From Enterobacter kobei (GTDB taxonomy: Bacteria; Pseudomonadota; Gammaproteobacteria; Enterobacterales; Enterobacteriaceae): DNA of 64,000 nt. Where the stretch lies: assembly GCF_001729765.1 (NCBI RefSeq), contig NZ_CP017181.1, positions 4,030,001 to 4,094,000 of the forward strand, read 5' to 3'. Positions 9,818-18,042 of the stretch are shown piece by piece (within the stretch, counting starts at the first letter, position 1; each line of letters opens with the position of its first letter). Made by a program: the position numbers and the translations under genes. The notes under the pieces were generated by a model that did not search any database, was not told the DNA's origin, and saw only the letters and a program-made list of their open reading frames with translations.

Positions 9818-10321
9818 TTAGACGTTGTCCGGATTAACCTCCGGACGCGCATACTCCGGCCAGACCAGCACCACAAGTTCGGGGTAGGCTTCCAGACTGA
9901 ACTCACGAAAACACTGGCGAAGGTTTAATACGTCCAGGTCTGAATACGAGACCTTCTCTCCGTTAAGACAGCGCTTTTTGATATTGTCGTAATATTTATA
10001 AACCGCTGAATTCAGGTCGCTGCAACGACGCTGCGCCTCAAACAGACCGGGCGTGTCATTAATTTCGGACATTTTCATACGCTTAATTGTCGCGTGTAAA
10101 AAGTCGATATATTCGTGATTTACCCGCCAGTACCAGACAGGCGTAACAGAGTTCATCAAAACAGAGAAATGGTCTTCACCTTCCTCTTTTGTCATCAGTT
10201 CAGGCTGTGGAGGTTCACTGGTGTCTTTCGACACTTTCGTTTTATTGAACTCCTGCATCAATAAAAGCACACCAGCGGTCAGTAATAGTAATGTGATGAC
10301 CGTAAAAAAGATGCTGTTCAT
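9818..10321 (-). CDS. Unrecognised membrane-anchored protein (divergent cassette, gene A)
   Basis: I do not recognise this 167-residue protein. It begins with one strong hydrophobic segment (about residues 4-22), reading as a signal anchor with little positive charge before it. A charged linker (about 25-50) rich in Lys, Glu and Pro follows, then a soluble helical domain (about 50-160) with many aromatic residues (VWYWRVNHEYIDF at about 62-74). There is a Cys at about 90, another at about 118 and a third at about 137. It is transcribed away from the two genes at 10426-11281 across a 104-base AT-rich gap. E. coli carries yghA at this spot. Confidence 0.65.
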   Translation of the reverse strand: MNSIFFTVITLLLLTAGVLLLMQEFNKTKVSKDTSEPPQPELMTKEEGEDHFSVLMNSVTPVWYWRVNHEYIDFLHATIKRMKMSEINDTPGLFEAQRRCSDLNSAVYKYYDNIKKRCLNGEKVSYSDLDVLNLRQCFREFSLEAYPELVVLVWPEYARPEVNPDNV

Positions 10322-10425
10322 GGGTTGGCTCCATTTTTTTTGATTTTAAAATTGCCTCATGATATTGTCAACGAATCTCACGCCTTTACCAACCCCACCC
10401 TGTTGAAAATAAAGGAAATTAAAAA

Positions 10426-10830
10426 ATGCTGCCCGACTATCTCGTCCCGGCTAAGTACCACATTACGCCTGTGGAACAGCAACCGACGGAAGAAGAAAAA
10501 AAGGCCAGTTTCACTCAGGGGAAAAGAAAGCTCTCCGATTTCGAGCCTGATATATTAATTGGTGTTTCCCGCACTGGCAAATCCCGTAATATGTTGCTGG
10601 AGGAGCACGATCGCCATATAAAAGACCGCTTATTTCGCGCTATAAAAATTGAGGCCTTCGTCCACCTGCTGAATGACCTCCAGGCTGAAGGCGAAATAGA
10701 TGCCCAGAAACTAAGTCAAATAATGGCTGAAAAAACAAAAGAAATAAATGAAGCGGGCAATGAAATTTGGCTTAATCTAATTACGCGTGAAAAAAACAAC
10801 CCTATTTTTTATACCCTTGGGGAAGATTAA
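10426..10830 (+). CDS. Unrecognised small cytosolic protein (divergent cassette, gene B)
   Basis: I do not recognise this 134-residue protein. It has no signal peptide or membrane segment. The N-terminal third is Lys/Glu-rich and probably disordered (about 15-40). A helical part follows with HIKDRLFRAIKIEAFVHLL (about 65-83) and a Lys/Glu-rich helix at about 100-115. Both the start (AAAGGA, 9 bases before ATG) and the AT-rich composition, unlike the flanking core genes, are visible. It ends one base before gene C, so the two are probably co-translated. Confidence 0.65.
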   Translation: MLPDYLVPAKYHITPVEQQPTEEEKKASFTQGKRKLSDFEPDILIGVSRTGKSRNMLLEEHDRHIKDRLFRAIKIEAFVHLLNDLQAEGEIDAQKLSQIMAEKTKEINEAGNEIWLNLITREKNNPIFYTLGED

Positions 10831-10831
10831 C

Positions 10832-11281
10832 GTGAAAGAAGTTAAAGACAACGACGTTTATTTGACTTTAGATGATAAAAAAAGTGATGAATTTATCTTA
10901 AAGCAAAATCTCGACGCCCTGAGAAACACAAAAAATATCGAGATGACGCGTATTACGCAAGACCTGGTATCGATTCCGGCGACGCTGGTGCGGCTGAAAT
11001 GGCAGAATCGCCGCGAGATTTACCCGCTACAGGTCAAAGAAGAGATTTACGGTGCGGTGATAAATAGCCTCATCGAGCAGCAACCCGAGCTGAAAGAGAA
11101 GCTGCTGGGCCGGCTCGAGGCCAACTATCAGTATCTGCTTGCCAGAGAAGTCGCCACCCTGCGCCTGACGCGCAAGCTGTCAGCCGGTGAGTACCGTACC
11201 TCAAACGTCACCTGCGTTGCGCTCGACGAAGACACGCTGGCAACCTCCTCTGCCGCGCAGACGGATAATAAAAACGCATAA
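10832..11281 (+). CDS. Unrecognised protein co-transcribed with gene B (gene C)
   Basis: I do not recognise this protein. A GTG start at 10832 is chosen because GGGGAAG lies at a good distance and it begins one base after the gene B stop. An ATG at 10787 in the same frame would overlap gene B by 44 bases. The GTG form has 149 residues. It is soluble, with a mixed N-terminal third and a helical middle (EEIYGAVINSLIEQQPELKE). The C-terminal tail is Ser/Ala/Asn-rich. Composition shifts inside the gene: the first 100 bases are AT-rich like gene B, and the rest resembles core genes. Confidence 0.6.
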   Translation: MKEVKDNDVYLTLDDKKSDEFILKQNLDALRNTKNIEMTRITQDLVSIPATLVRLKWQNRREIYPLQVKEEIYGAVINSLIEQQPELKEKLLGRLEANYQYLLAREVATLRLTRKLSAGEYRTSNVTCVALDEDTLATSSAAQTDNKNA

Positions 11282-11294
11282 ACCGACAGACATA

Positions 11295-11322
11295 AAAAAA
11301 GCCGGCTTTCGCCAGCTTCTTT
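11295..11322. terminator. Bidirectional terminator between gene C and exbD
   Basis: A stem (AGCCGGC / GCCAGCT with one mismatch) is flanked by an A-run on the left and T-rich sequence on the right. It fits termination of exbBD on the minus strand and of gene C on the plus strand. Confidence 0.7.
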
Positions 11323-11323
11323 A

Positions 11324-11749
11324 CTATTTTTTGGCCGCTTTCTCTTCGCCGACCAGTCCAATCTTCAGATAACCCGCCTGATGCAGCGTGTCCATCACCT
11401 TCATCATGGTTTCGTAGTCGACGGTTTTGTCCGCACGGAAGAAGACGGTGGTGTCTTTCTTGCCGCCGGTTAGCTGATCCAGCGCCGGAATAACCGAAGC
11501 ATCCGTTACCGGTTCGTTACCCAGGAACATCGATTTATCCGCTTTCACCGAAAGATAGATGGGCTTTTCCGGACGCGGCTGCGGCTGGCTGGACGAGGCC
11601 GGCAGATTCACCTTCACGTCCACCGTCGCCAGCGGCGCAGCGACCATAAAGATAATCAGCAGAACCAGCATGACGTCGATAAACGGCGTCACGTTGATCT
11701 CATGCATTTCACCGTTATCGTCCAGATTTTCGTTTAGACGCATCGCCAT
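11324..11749 (-). CDS. exbD: ExbD, TonB energy-transducing subunit
   Basis: This 141-residue inner-membrane protein passes proton-motive force with ExbB to TonB. A single transmembrane helix occupies about 22-43 and contains Asp25, the essential proton-path residue. The periplasmic domain follows (about 45-141). It lies 4 bases after exbB in the same operon. It would power the TonB-dependent receptor encoded at 35909-38050 as well as receptors elsewhere. Confidence 0.96.
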   Translation of the reverse strand: MAMRLNENLDDNGEMHEINVTPFIDVMLVLLIIFMVAAPLATVDVKVNLPASSSQPQPRPEKPIYLSVKADKSMFLGNEPVTDASVIPALDQLTGGKKDTTVFFRADKTVDYETMMKVMDTLHQAGYLKIGLVGEEKAAKK

Positions 11750-11753
11750 AATA

Positions 11754-12485
11754 TCAACCTACGCGCAGTTTAGACGCCGCATGCACCGGTTTCACGGCGC
11801 TGGCATTCAGGTCGAGATCGCGGCTTTGCAGCAGCAGAACCTGAGCGGCAACGTCACCGAGCGTGGCTTTGTAGCTGCCAATCATACGCGCGAAAATGTT
11901 ATAGATAACGACTGCCGGAATCGCCGCGACCAGACCAATCGCCGTCGCCAGCAGCGCTTCTGCGATACCGGGCGCAACAACCGCCAGGTTGGTGGTTTGA
12001 GTCTGAGCGATACCGATAAAGCTGTTCATGATGCCCCAGACCGTACCGAAAAGACCGACGAACGGCGAAATTGCGCCAATGGTAGCCAGATAACCATTAC
12101 CACGTCCCATGTGTCGGCCAACGGCCGCAACGCGACGCTCCAGACGGAAACCGGTACGCTCTTTAATGCCTTCGTTATCTTCACTGCCAGCGGAGAGTTC
12201 CAGCTCGTTCTGCGCTTCGTTCACTAACAGGGTGGTCAGGCTTTTTGCGTGGAAGGATGAGGTTATATCAGACGCCTGATCCAGAGAGCGGGCTTCTGCC
12301 AACTGCTGCTGTTCCCGCTTGAGGCGACGCTTCTGCGAAAGCAGCTCGGCGCTTTTGCTGAAGAAGATAGCCCAGGTGACAACGGACGCCAGAATCAGGC
12401 CGATCATCACAATCTTAACCACGATGTCAGCATGTTGATACATGCCCCAAACGGAGAGATCCGTCTGCATCAAATTATTACCCAC
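11754..12485 (-). CDS. exbB: ExbB, TonB-complex proton channel subunit
   Basis: This 243-residue protein (244 in E. coli) has the MotA/TolQ/ExbB proton-channel domain. Three transmembrane helices lie at about 16-38, 128-152 and 175-198, with a long cytoplasmic loop between the first two. It starts with GTG (MGNNLMQTD...), as in E. coli, 13 bases after a GGAGA site on that strand. It forms the pentameric motor with ExbD. A Fur-like box lies upstream at 12549-12567, suggesting iron repression. Confidence 0.96.
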   Translation of the reverse strand: MGNNLMQTDLSVWGMYQHADIVVKIVMIGLILASVVTWAIFFSKSAELLSQKRRLKREQQQLAEARSLDQASDITSSFHAKSLTTLLVNEAQNELELSAGSEDNEGIKERTGFRLERRVAAVGRHMGRGNGYLATIGAISPFVGLFGTVWGIMNSFIGIAQTQTTNLAVVAPGIAEALLATAIGLVAAIPAVVIYNIFARMIGSYKATLGDVAAQVLLLQSRDLDLNASAVKPVHAASKLRVG

Positions 12486-12548
12486 TCTGTATCTCCAGGA
12501 CGCAAATCACAAAATCTGAACGTAATAATATCAAAACGTCGTCGAATT

Positions 12549-12567
12549 GATAGTAGTTCTCATTAGT
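12549..12567. promoter_or_regulatory. Candidate Fur box upstream of exbBD
   Basis: The sequence GATAGTAGTTCTCATTAGT matches the 19-base Fur consensus at about 12 positions by hand alignment. It lies 64 bases before exbB in the exbB-metC divergent gap, where iron control is known in E. coli. Confidence 0.6.
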
Positions 12568-12693
12568 ATTTGCATGGTGCCGTAATTTTCGCTCACTTTC
12601 CTTGCGCTTACGCAGTAAAAATTTCTTATGCGGTTTTTTGCTAATATTTTCTGCTTATTCGATAAGCATGCGGGTGAAGTTTTTCACAATCGT

Positions 12694-12717
12694 GGTAGTC
12701 TGGACGTCCAGACGTAT
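12694..12717. promoter_or_regulatory. Tandem MET boxes (MetJ operator) upstream of metC
   Basis: Three adjacent 8-base units matching AGACGTCT at about 5, 6 and 7 positions lie 20-43 bases before the metC ATG. They include the perfect 16-base palindrome GTCTGGACGTCCAGAC at 12698-12713. MetJ with S-adenosylmethionine binds such tandem boxes. Confidence 0.8.
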
Positions 12718-12736
12718 AAAAACAGGGTTAGCGAAC

Positions 12737-13924
12737 ATGACTAAGAAGCATCTTGATACCACGCTGGTACAGGCCGGACGCAGCAAAAAATATACGCAGG
12801 GTTCGGTTAACAGCGTGATTCAACGCGCCTCCTCCCTGGTGTTTGACACCGTTGAGGAGAAAAAAATCGCCACGCGTAACCGCGCAAAAGGCGGGCTGTT
12901 TTATGGCCGTCGCGGCACGCTAACCCATTTTTCTCTGCAGGAAGCGATGTGCGAGCTGGAAGGCGGTGCGGGCTGCGCGCTGTTCCCGTGCGGTGCGGCT
13001 GCGGTCGCCAATACCATTCTGGCGTTTGTGGAACAGGGCGACCATATCCTGATGACCAACACCGCCTATGAACCCAGCCAGGACTTCTGCACCAAAATAC
13101 TCAGTAAACTCGGCGTCACTACCGGGTGGTTCGATCCGCTGATTGGCGCAGGCATTGCCGAACTTATTCAGCCAAACACGCGCATCGTGTTCCTGGAGTC
13201 TCCCGGTTCAATCACCATGGAAGTGCACGACGTACCGGCTATCGTGAAGGCCGTGCGCAGCAAAGCGCCGGAGGCGATCATCATGATCGACAACACCTGG
13301 GCGGCGGGCGTGTTGTTTAAAGCGCTGGAATTCGACATTGATATCTCGATTCAGGCGGCGACGAAATACCTGATTGGCCATTCAGACGGGATGATTGGCA
13401 CAGCAGTATCTAACGCGCGCTGCTGGGATCAGCTGCGTGAAAATGCCTACCTGATGGGCCAGATGGTCGATGCAGATACAGCCTACATGACCAGCCGCGG
13501 TATCCGCACGCTGGGGGTTCGCCTGCGTCAACACCATGAAAGCAGCCTGAAAGTGGCAGAGTGGCTGGCTCAGCATCCACAGGTTGAGCGCGTTAATCAT
13601 CCTGCGCTTGCGGGCAGTAAAGGCCATGAATTCTGGCAACGTGACTTTACGGGCAGCAGCGGGTTGTTCTCGTTTGTGCTTAAAAAACGGCTAGATAATG
13701 ACGAACTGGCAAACTATCTGGATCACTTTACCCTCTTCAGCATGGCCTACTCCTGGGGCGGTTTTGAGTCCCTGATCCTGCCTAATCAGCCGGAGCAAAT
13801 CGCGGCTCTGCGCCCTGGCGGCGAAGTGGACTTCAGCGGCACCCTGATTCGCCTGCACATCGGTTTAGAAAATGTGGACGATTTAATTGCGGATTTATCA
13901 GCAGGGTTTGAACGTATCGTGTAG
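12737..13924 (+). CDS. metC: MetC, cystathionine beta-lyase
   Basis: The ATG at 12737 gives 395 residues, the E. coli length. The earlier in-frame start at 12602 would place the MetJ operator inside the gene and is rejected. The enzyme is a PLP-dependent fold-type I lyase that cleaves cystathionine to homocysteine, pyruvate and ammonia in methionine synthesis. The PLP lysine is Lys210 (in QAATKYL). Tyr56, Arg58 and Tyr111 of the active site are present. The gene is divergent from exbB. Confidence 0.97.
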   Translation: MTKKHLDTTLVQAGRSKKYTQGSVNSVIQRASSLVFDTVEEKKIATRNRAKGGLFYGRRGTLTHFSLQEAMCELEGGAGCALFPCGAAAVANTILAFVEQGDHILMTNTAYEPSQDFCTKILSKLGVTTGWFDPLIGAGIAELIQPNTRIVFLESPGSITMEVHDVPAIVKAVRSKAPEAIIMIDNTWAAGVLFKALEFDIDISIQAATKYLIGHSDGMIGTAVSNARCWDQLRENAYLMGQMVDADTAYMTSRGIRTLGVRLRQHHESSLKVAEWLAQHPQVERVNHPALAGSKGHEFWQRDFTGSSGLFSFVLKKRLDNDELANYLDHFTLFSMAYSWGGFESLILPNQPEQIAALRPGGEVDFSGTLIRLHIGLENVDDLIADLSAGFERIV

Positions 13925-14067
13925 AGTGCTCGCTGAAAATGTACTCCCCGGACGCTTTTCTTAACACTGCAAGCAGAAAAGTCTGCATGAGTTGCGCCTG
14001 CGATCAATCCCGGCAGGTATAATTGGGAGTACAATAGCGTTATCTCTGCTGTTCCACAGGAAAGTCC

Positions 14068-14727
14068 ATGGCTGTTATTCAAGATATTATCGCGGCGCTC
14101 TGGCAACATGATTTTGCCGCACTGGCGGATCCGCACGTTATAGGCGTCGTCTATTTCGTGATGTTCGCAACGCTGTTTCTGGAAAATGGATTACTGCCAG
14201 CCTCGTTTTTACCCGGTGACAGTTTGCTTTTGCTTGCCGGGGCATTGATCGGTAAAGGCGTTATGGACTTTACGCCAACGATGGTTATCCTCACCTCTGC
14301 CGCGAGCCTGGGCTGCTGGCTGAGCTATCTGCAGGGCCGCTGGCTGGGGAATACGCGCGTCGTAAAAGGCTGGCTGGCGCAGTTACCGCATAAATATCAT
14401 CAGCGGGCGACCTGTATGTTTGACCGACACGGCCTGCTGGCGCTGCTGGCCGGACGTTTTCTGGCTTTTATTCGCACCCTGCTGCCCACCATGGCGGGTA
14501 TTTCCGGCCTGTCGAACCGCCGTTTTCAGTTCTTCAACTGGCTGAGCGGCCTGCTGTGGGTGGGGGTCGTGACCACGTTAGGCTACGCGCTGAATATGAT
14601 CCCCTTTGTGAAACACCATGAAGATCAGGTGATGACATTCCTGATGGTGCTGCCGATTTTCCTGCTGGTAGCCGGGCTGGTGGGAACCATTGCGGTGGTG
14701 ATTAAGAAAAAGTACTGCAGCGCATAA
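14068..14727 (+). CDS. yghB: YghB, DedA-family inner-membrane protein
   Basis: This 219-residue DedA-family membrane protein has the residues known to be essential in E. coli YghB: Glu39, Asp51, Arg130 and Arg136. The family signature around [12 protein letters not shown] spans about 43-54. The family is needed, redundantly with YqjA, for proton-motive-force balance, cell division and envelope homeostasis, and is linked to lipid-carrier recycling. It has about 5 hydrophobic segments. A REP unit follows. Confidence 0.95.
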   Translation: MAVIQDIIAALWQHDFAALADPHVIGVVYFVMFATLFLENGLLPASFLPGDSLLLLAGALIGKGVMDFTPTMVILTSAASLGCWLSYLQGRWLGNTRVVKGWLAQLPHKYHQRATCMFDRHGLLALLAGRFLAFIRTLLPTMAGISGLSNRRFQFFNWLSGLLWVGVVTTLGYALNMIPFVKHHEDQVMTFLMVLPIFLLVAGLVGTIAVVIKKKYCSA

Positions 14728-14732
14728 ACAAA

Positions 14733-14766
14733 AGCCGGGTGGCGGCTACGCCTTACCCGGCCTACG
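14733..14766. repeat. REP unit after yghB
   Basis: The GCCGGGTGGCGGC / GCCTTACCCGGC imperfect inverted repeat is followed by CTACG, the typical enterobacterial REP form. It lies between convergent yghB and yqhC. Confidence 0.75.
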
Positions 14767-14773
14767 TTTCTCG

Positions 14774-15673
14774 TCAGGCGCCCTGCATCGTTCGTATACG
14801 CGACGCATCTTCTCCCGGCGTGACGCCGAAATAGCGCTTAAACTCCCGACTAAACTGCGACGCACTCTCATAGCCCACCCGCATTGCCGCCGCGCTGGCC
14901 TTCATGCCGTCGTGGATCATCAGCATCCGCGCCTTATGCAGCCGGTAGGTCTTGAGGTATTGCAGCGGCGAGGTGCTGGTCACCGATTTAAAGTTATGGT
15001 GAAACGCCGAGACACTCATGTTCGCTTCCGCGGCGAGCTGATCGACGCTGAGGTTTTCCGTGTACTGGCTCTCAATACGCTTGAGCACGCGGCTTATCAG
15101 ACTGAAGTGGGTCTGTCGGCTCACCAGCGCCAGCAGCGCTCCCCCGCCGGGGCCCAGCAGTACATGATAGAGAATTTCGCGAATGATCTGCTTGCCCAGG
15201 ATACGCGCGTCCAGCGGCCGCTCCATGACGTCCAGCAGACGCTCGATGGCGCACAGGATCTCTTCAGACAGCGTGGCCGAGTTAATCCCGCTTGAAGCCA
15301 TCGACGGCTGGAAGAGTTCATCTTCGCCTATCTCCATCAGCAGTTCCTGCAACTGAAGGATATCGACATTAACGCGAATACCCGCCAGCGGGACCTCCTC
15401 TGTCGCGAAAGTTTCACATTCAAAGGGTAAAGGTACTGTCAGAAGCAGATATTCATTGGTGTCGTAGCGGAACACGCGGTCATTGATATAACCAATTTTA
15501 TGGCCCGAAAAGAGAAAAACGATGCCCGGCTGGTACATCACTGGCGTGCGCGTCCCGGGCTGCGTGCCATAGAGCAGACGAATATCAGGCAACGGATCGC
15601 TGACACTATTTTTATTATCTATCAGTCTCTTAATCTGCGCGGTAAGCTGAAGGCAGATCGCTTCACGGTTCAT
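14774..15673 (-). CDS. yqhC: YqhC, AraC-family activator of yqhD-dkgA
   Basis: This 299-residue AraC/XylS-family regulator has an N-terminal cupin-like sensing domain (about 40-140) and a C-terminal double helix-turn-helix (about 195-295) containing [17 protein letters not shown] and [18 protein letters not shown]. In E. coli YqhC senses reactive aldehydes and activates yqhD and dkgA. The divergent arrangement with yqhD across a 195-base gap supports the same role here. Confidence 0.94.
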   Translation of the reverse strand: MNREAICLQLTAQIKRLIDNKNSVSDPLPDIRLLYGTQPGTRTPVMYQPGIVFLFSGHKIGYINDRVFRYDTNEYLLLTVPLPFECETFATEEVPLAGIRVNVDILQLQELLMEIGEDELFQPSMASSGINSATLSEEILCAIERLLDVMERPLDARILGKQIIREILYHVLLGPGGGALLALVSRQTHFSLISRVLKRIESQYTENLSVDQLAAEANMSVSAFHHNFKSVTSTSPLQYLKTYRLHKARMLMIHDGMKASAAAMRVGYESASQFSREFKRYFGVTPGEDASRIRTMQGA

Positions 15674-15868
15674 TTTTCGTTACTCCGGGTACGTTTTCCG
15701 ACTTTCACAGTTTGCGCACTTTCCCGAGGTTTCTCCAGCGCTCTGTAGAAATGGGCAAGACATTGGCAGGAATGTGCATTGAGAGCCTGGTCCCGGAGCG
15801 CCACAATGTGCAGCATCAGGCAGGCATCAGTGCCGCCACGGTTTTTCACCCACTAAAGGGAACGAGCA

Positions 15869-17032
15869 ATGAACAATTTTAATCTCCATACCCCAACCCG
15901 CATTCTGTTTGGCAAAGACGCAATCGCTGACCTGCGTGCGCAGATCCCCGCTGATGCGCGTGTCCTGATCACCTACGGTGGCGGCAGCGTGAAAAAAACC
16001 GGCGTGCTGGATCAGGTTTACAGCGCCCTGGACGGTCTGGACGTGCGTGAGTTCGGCGGCATCGAGCCAAACCCGTCTTACGAAACGCTGATGAATGCGG
16101 TAAAAATCGCCCGTGAAGAAAACATTACTTTCCTGCTGGCGGTCGGTGGCGGTTCCGTTCTGGATGGCACGAAGTTCATCGCGGCGGCAGCGCACTACGC
16201 TGACGGCGTTGACCCGTGGCACATCCTGGAAACCCGCGGCAGCGACATTAAAAGCGCAATCCCGATGGGCTCCGTGCTGACCCTGCCAGCCACCGGTTCC
16301 GAATCCAACAAAGGCGCAGTGATCTCCCGTAAAACCACCGGTGACAAACAGGCCTTTATGAACGAGCACGTGCAGCCTGTCTTCGCTATCCTCGACCCGG
16401 TTTACACCTATACCCTGCCTGCACGTCAGGTAGCGAACGGTGTGGTTGATGCCTTTGTTCACACCGTTGAGCAGTACGTGACCTACCCGGTGAATGCCAA
16501 AATTCAGGATCGTTTCGCGGAAGGCATTCTGCTGACGCTGGTTGAAGAAGGTCCGAAAGCGCTGAAAGAGCCGGAAAATTATGACGTTCGTGCCAACGTC
16601 ATGTGGGCGGCAACGCAGGCGCTGAACGGTCTGATCGGCGCAGGCGTGCCGCTGGACTGGGCGACCCACATGCTGGGTCACGAACTGACGGCGATGCACG
16701 GTCTCGATCACGCTCAGACGCTGGCGGTGGTTCTGCCTGCGCTGTGGAACGAAAAACGGGATACCAAACGCGCCAAACTGCTGCAGTACGCAGAGCGCGT
16801 GTGGAACATCACCGAGGGTTCTGACGATGCGCGTATTGACGCGGCCATCGAAGCGACACGCAACTTCTTCGAAAGCCTGGGCGTACCAACGCGCCTGTCT
16901 GGCTACGGCCTGGATGGCAGTTCTATCCCTGCTCTGCTGGAGAAACTCGACGCGCACGGCATGACCCAACTGGGCGAGCACGGTGACATCACGCTGGACG
17001 TCAGCCGCCGTATCTACGAAGCGGCACGCTAA
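15869..17032 (+). CDS. yqhD: YqhD, NADPH-dependent broad-range aldehyde reductase
   Basis: This is an iron/zinc-type (family III) alcohol dehydrogenase of 387 residues. The metal ligands Asp194, His198, His267 and His281 are at the E. coli positions. The GGGS turns at 37-40 and 93-96 bind NADPH. The enzyme reduces short aldehydes, including lipid-peroxidation products and furfural. It is followed at 17138 by dkgA in the same orientation, and both are expected to be under YqhC. Confidence 0.97.
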   Translation: MNNFNLHTPTRILFGKDAIADLRAQIPADARVLITYGGGSVKKTGVLDQVYSALDGLDVREFGGIEPNPSYETLMNAVKIAREENITFLLAVGGGSVLDGTKFIAAAAHYADGVDPWHILETRGSDIKSAIPMGSVLTLPATGSESNKGAVISRKTTGDKQAFMNEHVQPVFAILDPVYTYTLPARQVANGVVDAFVHTVEQYVTYPVNAKIQDRFAEGILLTLVEEGPKALKEPENYDVRANVMWAATQALNGLIGAGVPLDWATHMLGHELTAMHGLDHAQTLAVVLPALWNEKRDTKRAKLLQYAERVWNITEGSDDARIDAAIEATRNFFESLGVPTRLSGYGLDGSSIPALLEKLDAHGMTQLGEHGDITLDVSRRIYEAAR

Positions 17033-17137
17033 GCGTTTTTGTCCTCCCGACTTTCGTTTTTTGACATTTCGTCCAGACTTAATGCACACCCCATCGCCGG
17101 AGCCCCCCTCCGGCGATGCGCACCTGAAGGAGGAAAA

Positions 17138-17965
17138 ATGGCAAACCAAACCGTAATCAAGCTGCAGGATGGCAACGTGATGCCCCAGTTGGGGCTAGGT
17201 GTATGGAAAGCCGGTAACGACGAGGTCGTCTCCGCCATTCATAAAGCCCTGGAAGTCGGCTATCGGTCAATTGATACCGCCGCCGCCTACAAAAACGAGG
17301 ACGGCGTAGGCACTGCACTGGCCAGCGCCGGCGTCCCCCGCGATGAATTATTCATTACCACGAAACTGTGGAATGACGATCAAAAACGCCCTCGCGAAGC
17401 CCTGCAGGAGAGTCTGGAGAAACTTCAGCTCGATTTCGTCGATCTGTATCTGATGCACTGGCCGGTTCCCGCCATCGACCATTATGTTGATGCCTGGAAA
17501 GGGATGATTGAACTGCAAAAAGAGGGGCTGGTGAAAAGCATCGGCGTCTGTAACTTCCAGGTTCATCACCTGCAGCGCCTGATTGATGAGACAGGCATCG
17601 CACCGGTGATTAACCAGATCGAGCTGCACCCGCTGATGCAGCAGCGCCAGCTTCACGCCTGGAATGCGACCCACAAGATCCAGACTGAATCCTGGAGCCC
17701 CCTGGCGCAGGGTGGCGAGGGGGTCTTCGATCAGAAAATCATCCGCGACCTGGCGGATAAATACGGCAAAACGCCCGCACAGATCGTCATTCGCTGGCAT
17801 CTGGACAACGGCCTGGTCGTTATTCCGAAATCAGTCACGCCATCACGTATTGCCGAGAACTTCGACGTCTGGGATTTCCGCCTGGACAAAGATGAGCTGG
17901 GTGAGATTGCGAAGCTGGAGAAGGGCAAACGCTTAGGGCCGGACCCGGATCAGTTTGGCGGTTAA
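17138..17965 (+). CDS. dkgA: DkgA, 2,5-diketo-D-gluconate/methylglyoxal reductase A
   Basis: The ATG at 17138, after a perfect AAGGAGG, gives 275 residues, the E. coli length. The longer frame from 17039 covers the leader and is rejected. The protein is an NADPH-dependent aldo-keto reductase with the tetrad Asp46, Tyr51, Lys76 and His107. It carries the C-terminal nucleotide-binding IPKSVTPSRIAEN segment. It reduces 2,5-diketogluconate, methylglyoxal and beta-keto esters. It forms a unit with yqhD. Confidence 0.97.
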   Translation: MANQTVIKLQDGNVMPQLGLGVWKAGNDEVVSAIHKALEVGYRSIDTAAAYKNEDGVGTALASAGVPRDELFITTKLWNDDQKRPREALQESLEKLQLDFVDLYLMHWPVPAIDHYVDAWKGMIELQKEGLVKSIGVCNFQVHHLQRLIDETGIAPVINQIELHPLMQQRQLHAWNATHKIQTESWSPLAQGGEGVFDQKIIRDLADKYGKTPAQIVIRWHLDNGLVVIPKSVTPSRIAENFDVWDFRLDKDELGEIAKLEKGKRLGPDPDQFGG

Positions 17966-17970
17966 AAAAA

Positions 17971-18003
17971 GCCGGGTGGCGGCTTCGCCTTACCCGGCCT
18001 ACG
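17971..18003. repeat. REP unit after dkgA
   Basis: The same GCCGGGTGGCGGC...ACCCGGCCTACG hairpin as at 14733 lies just after the dkgA stop and before the terminator. Confidence 0.75.
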
Positions 18004-18012
18004 TGTCTACAT

Positions 18013-18042
18013 AAAAAACCCCGGCAAGCCGGGGTTTTTTAT
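18013..18042. terminator. Bidirectional terminator between dkgA and ygiQ
   Basis: A perfect GC-rich stem (AACCCCGGC / GCCGGGGTT) is flanked by A6 and T6. It is a strong intrinsic terminator for both convergent genes. Confidence 0.9.

Noticed and set aside
15827..17149. 440-codon open frame antisense to yqhD
   Set aside because: It is a shadow of the high-GC yqhD gene, with no recognisable product.
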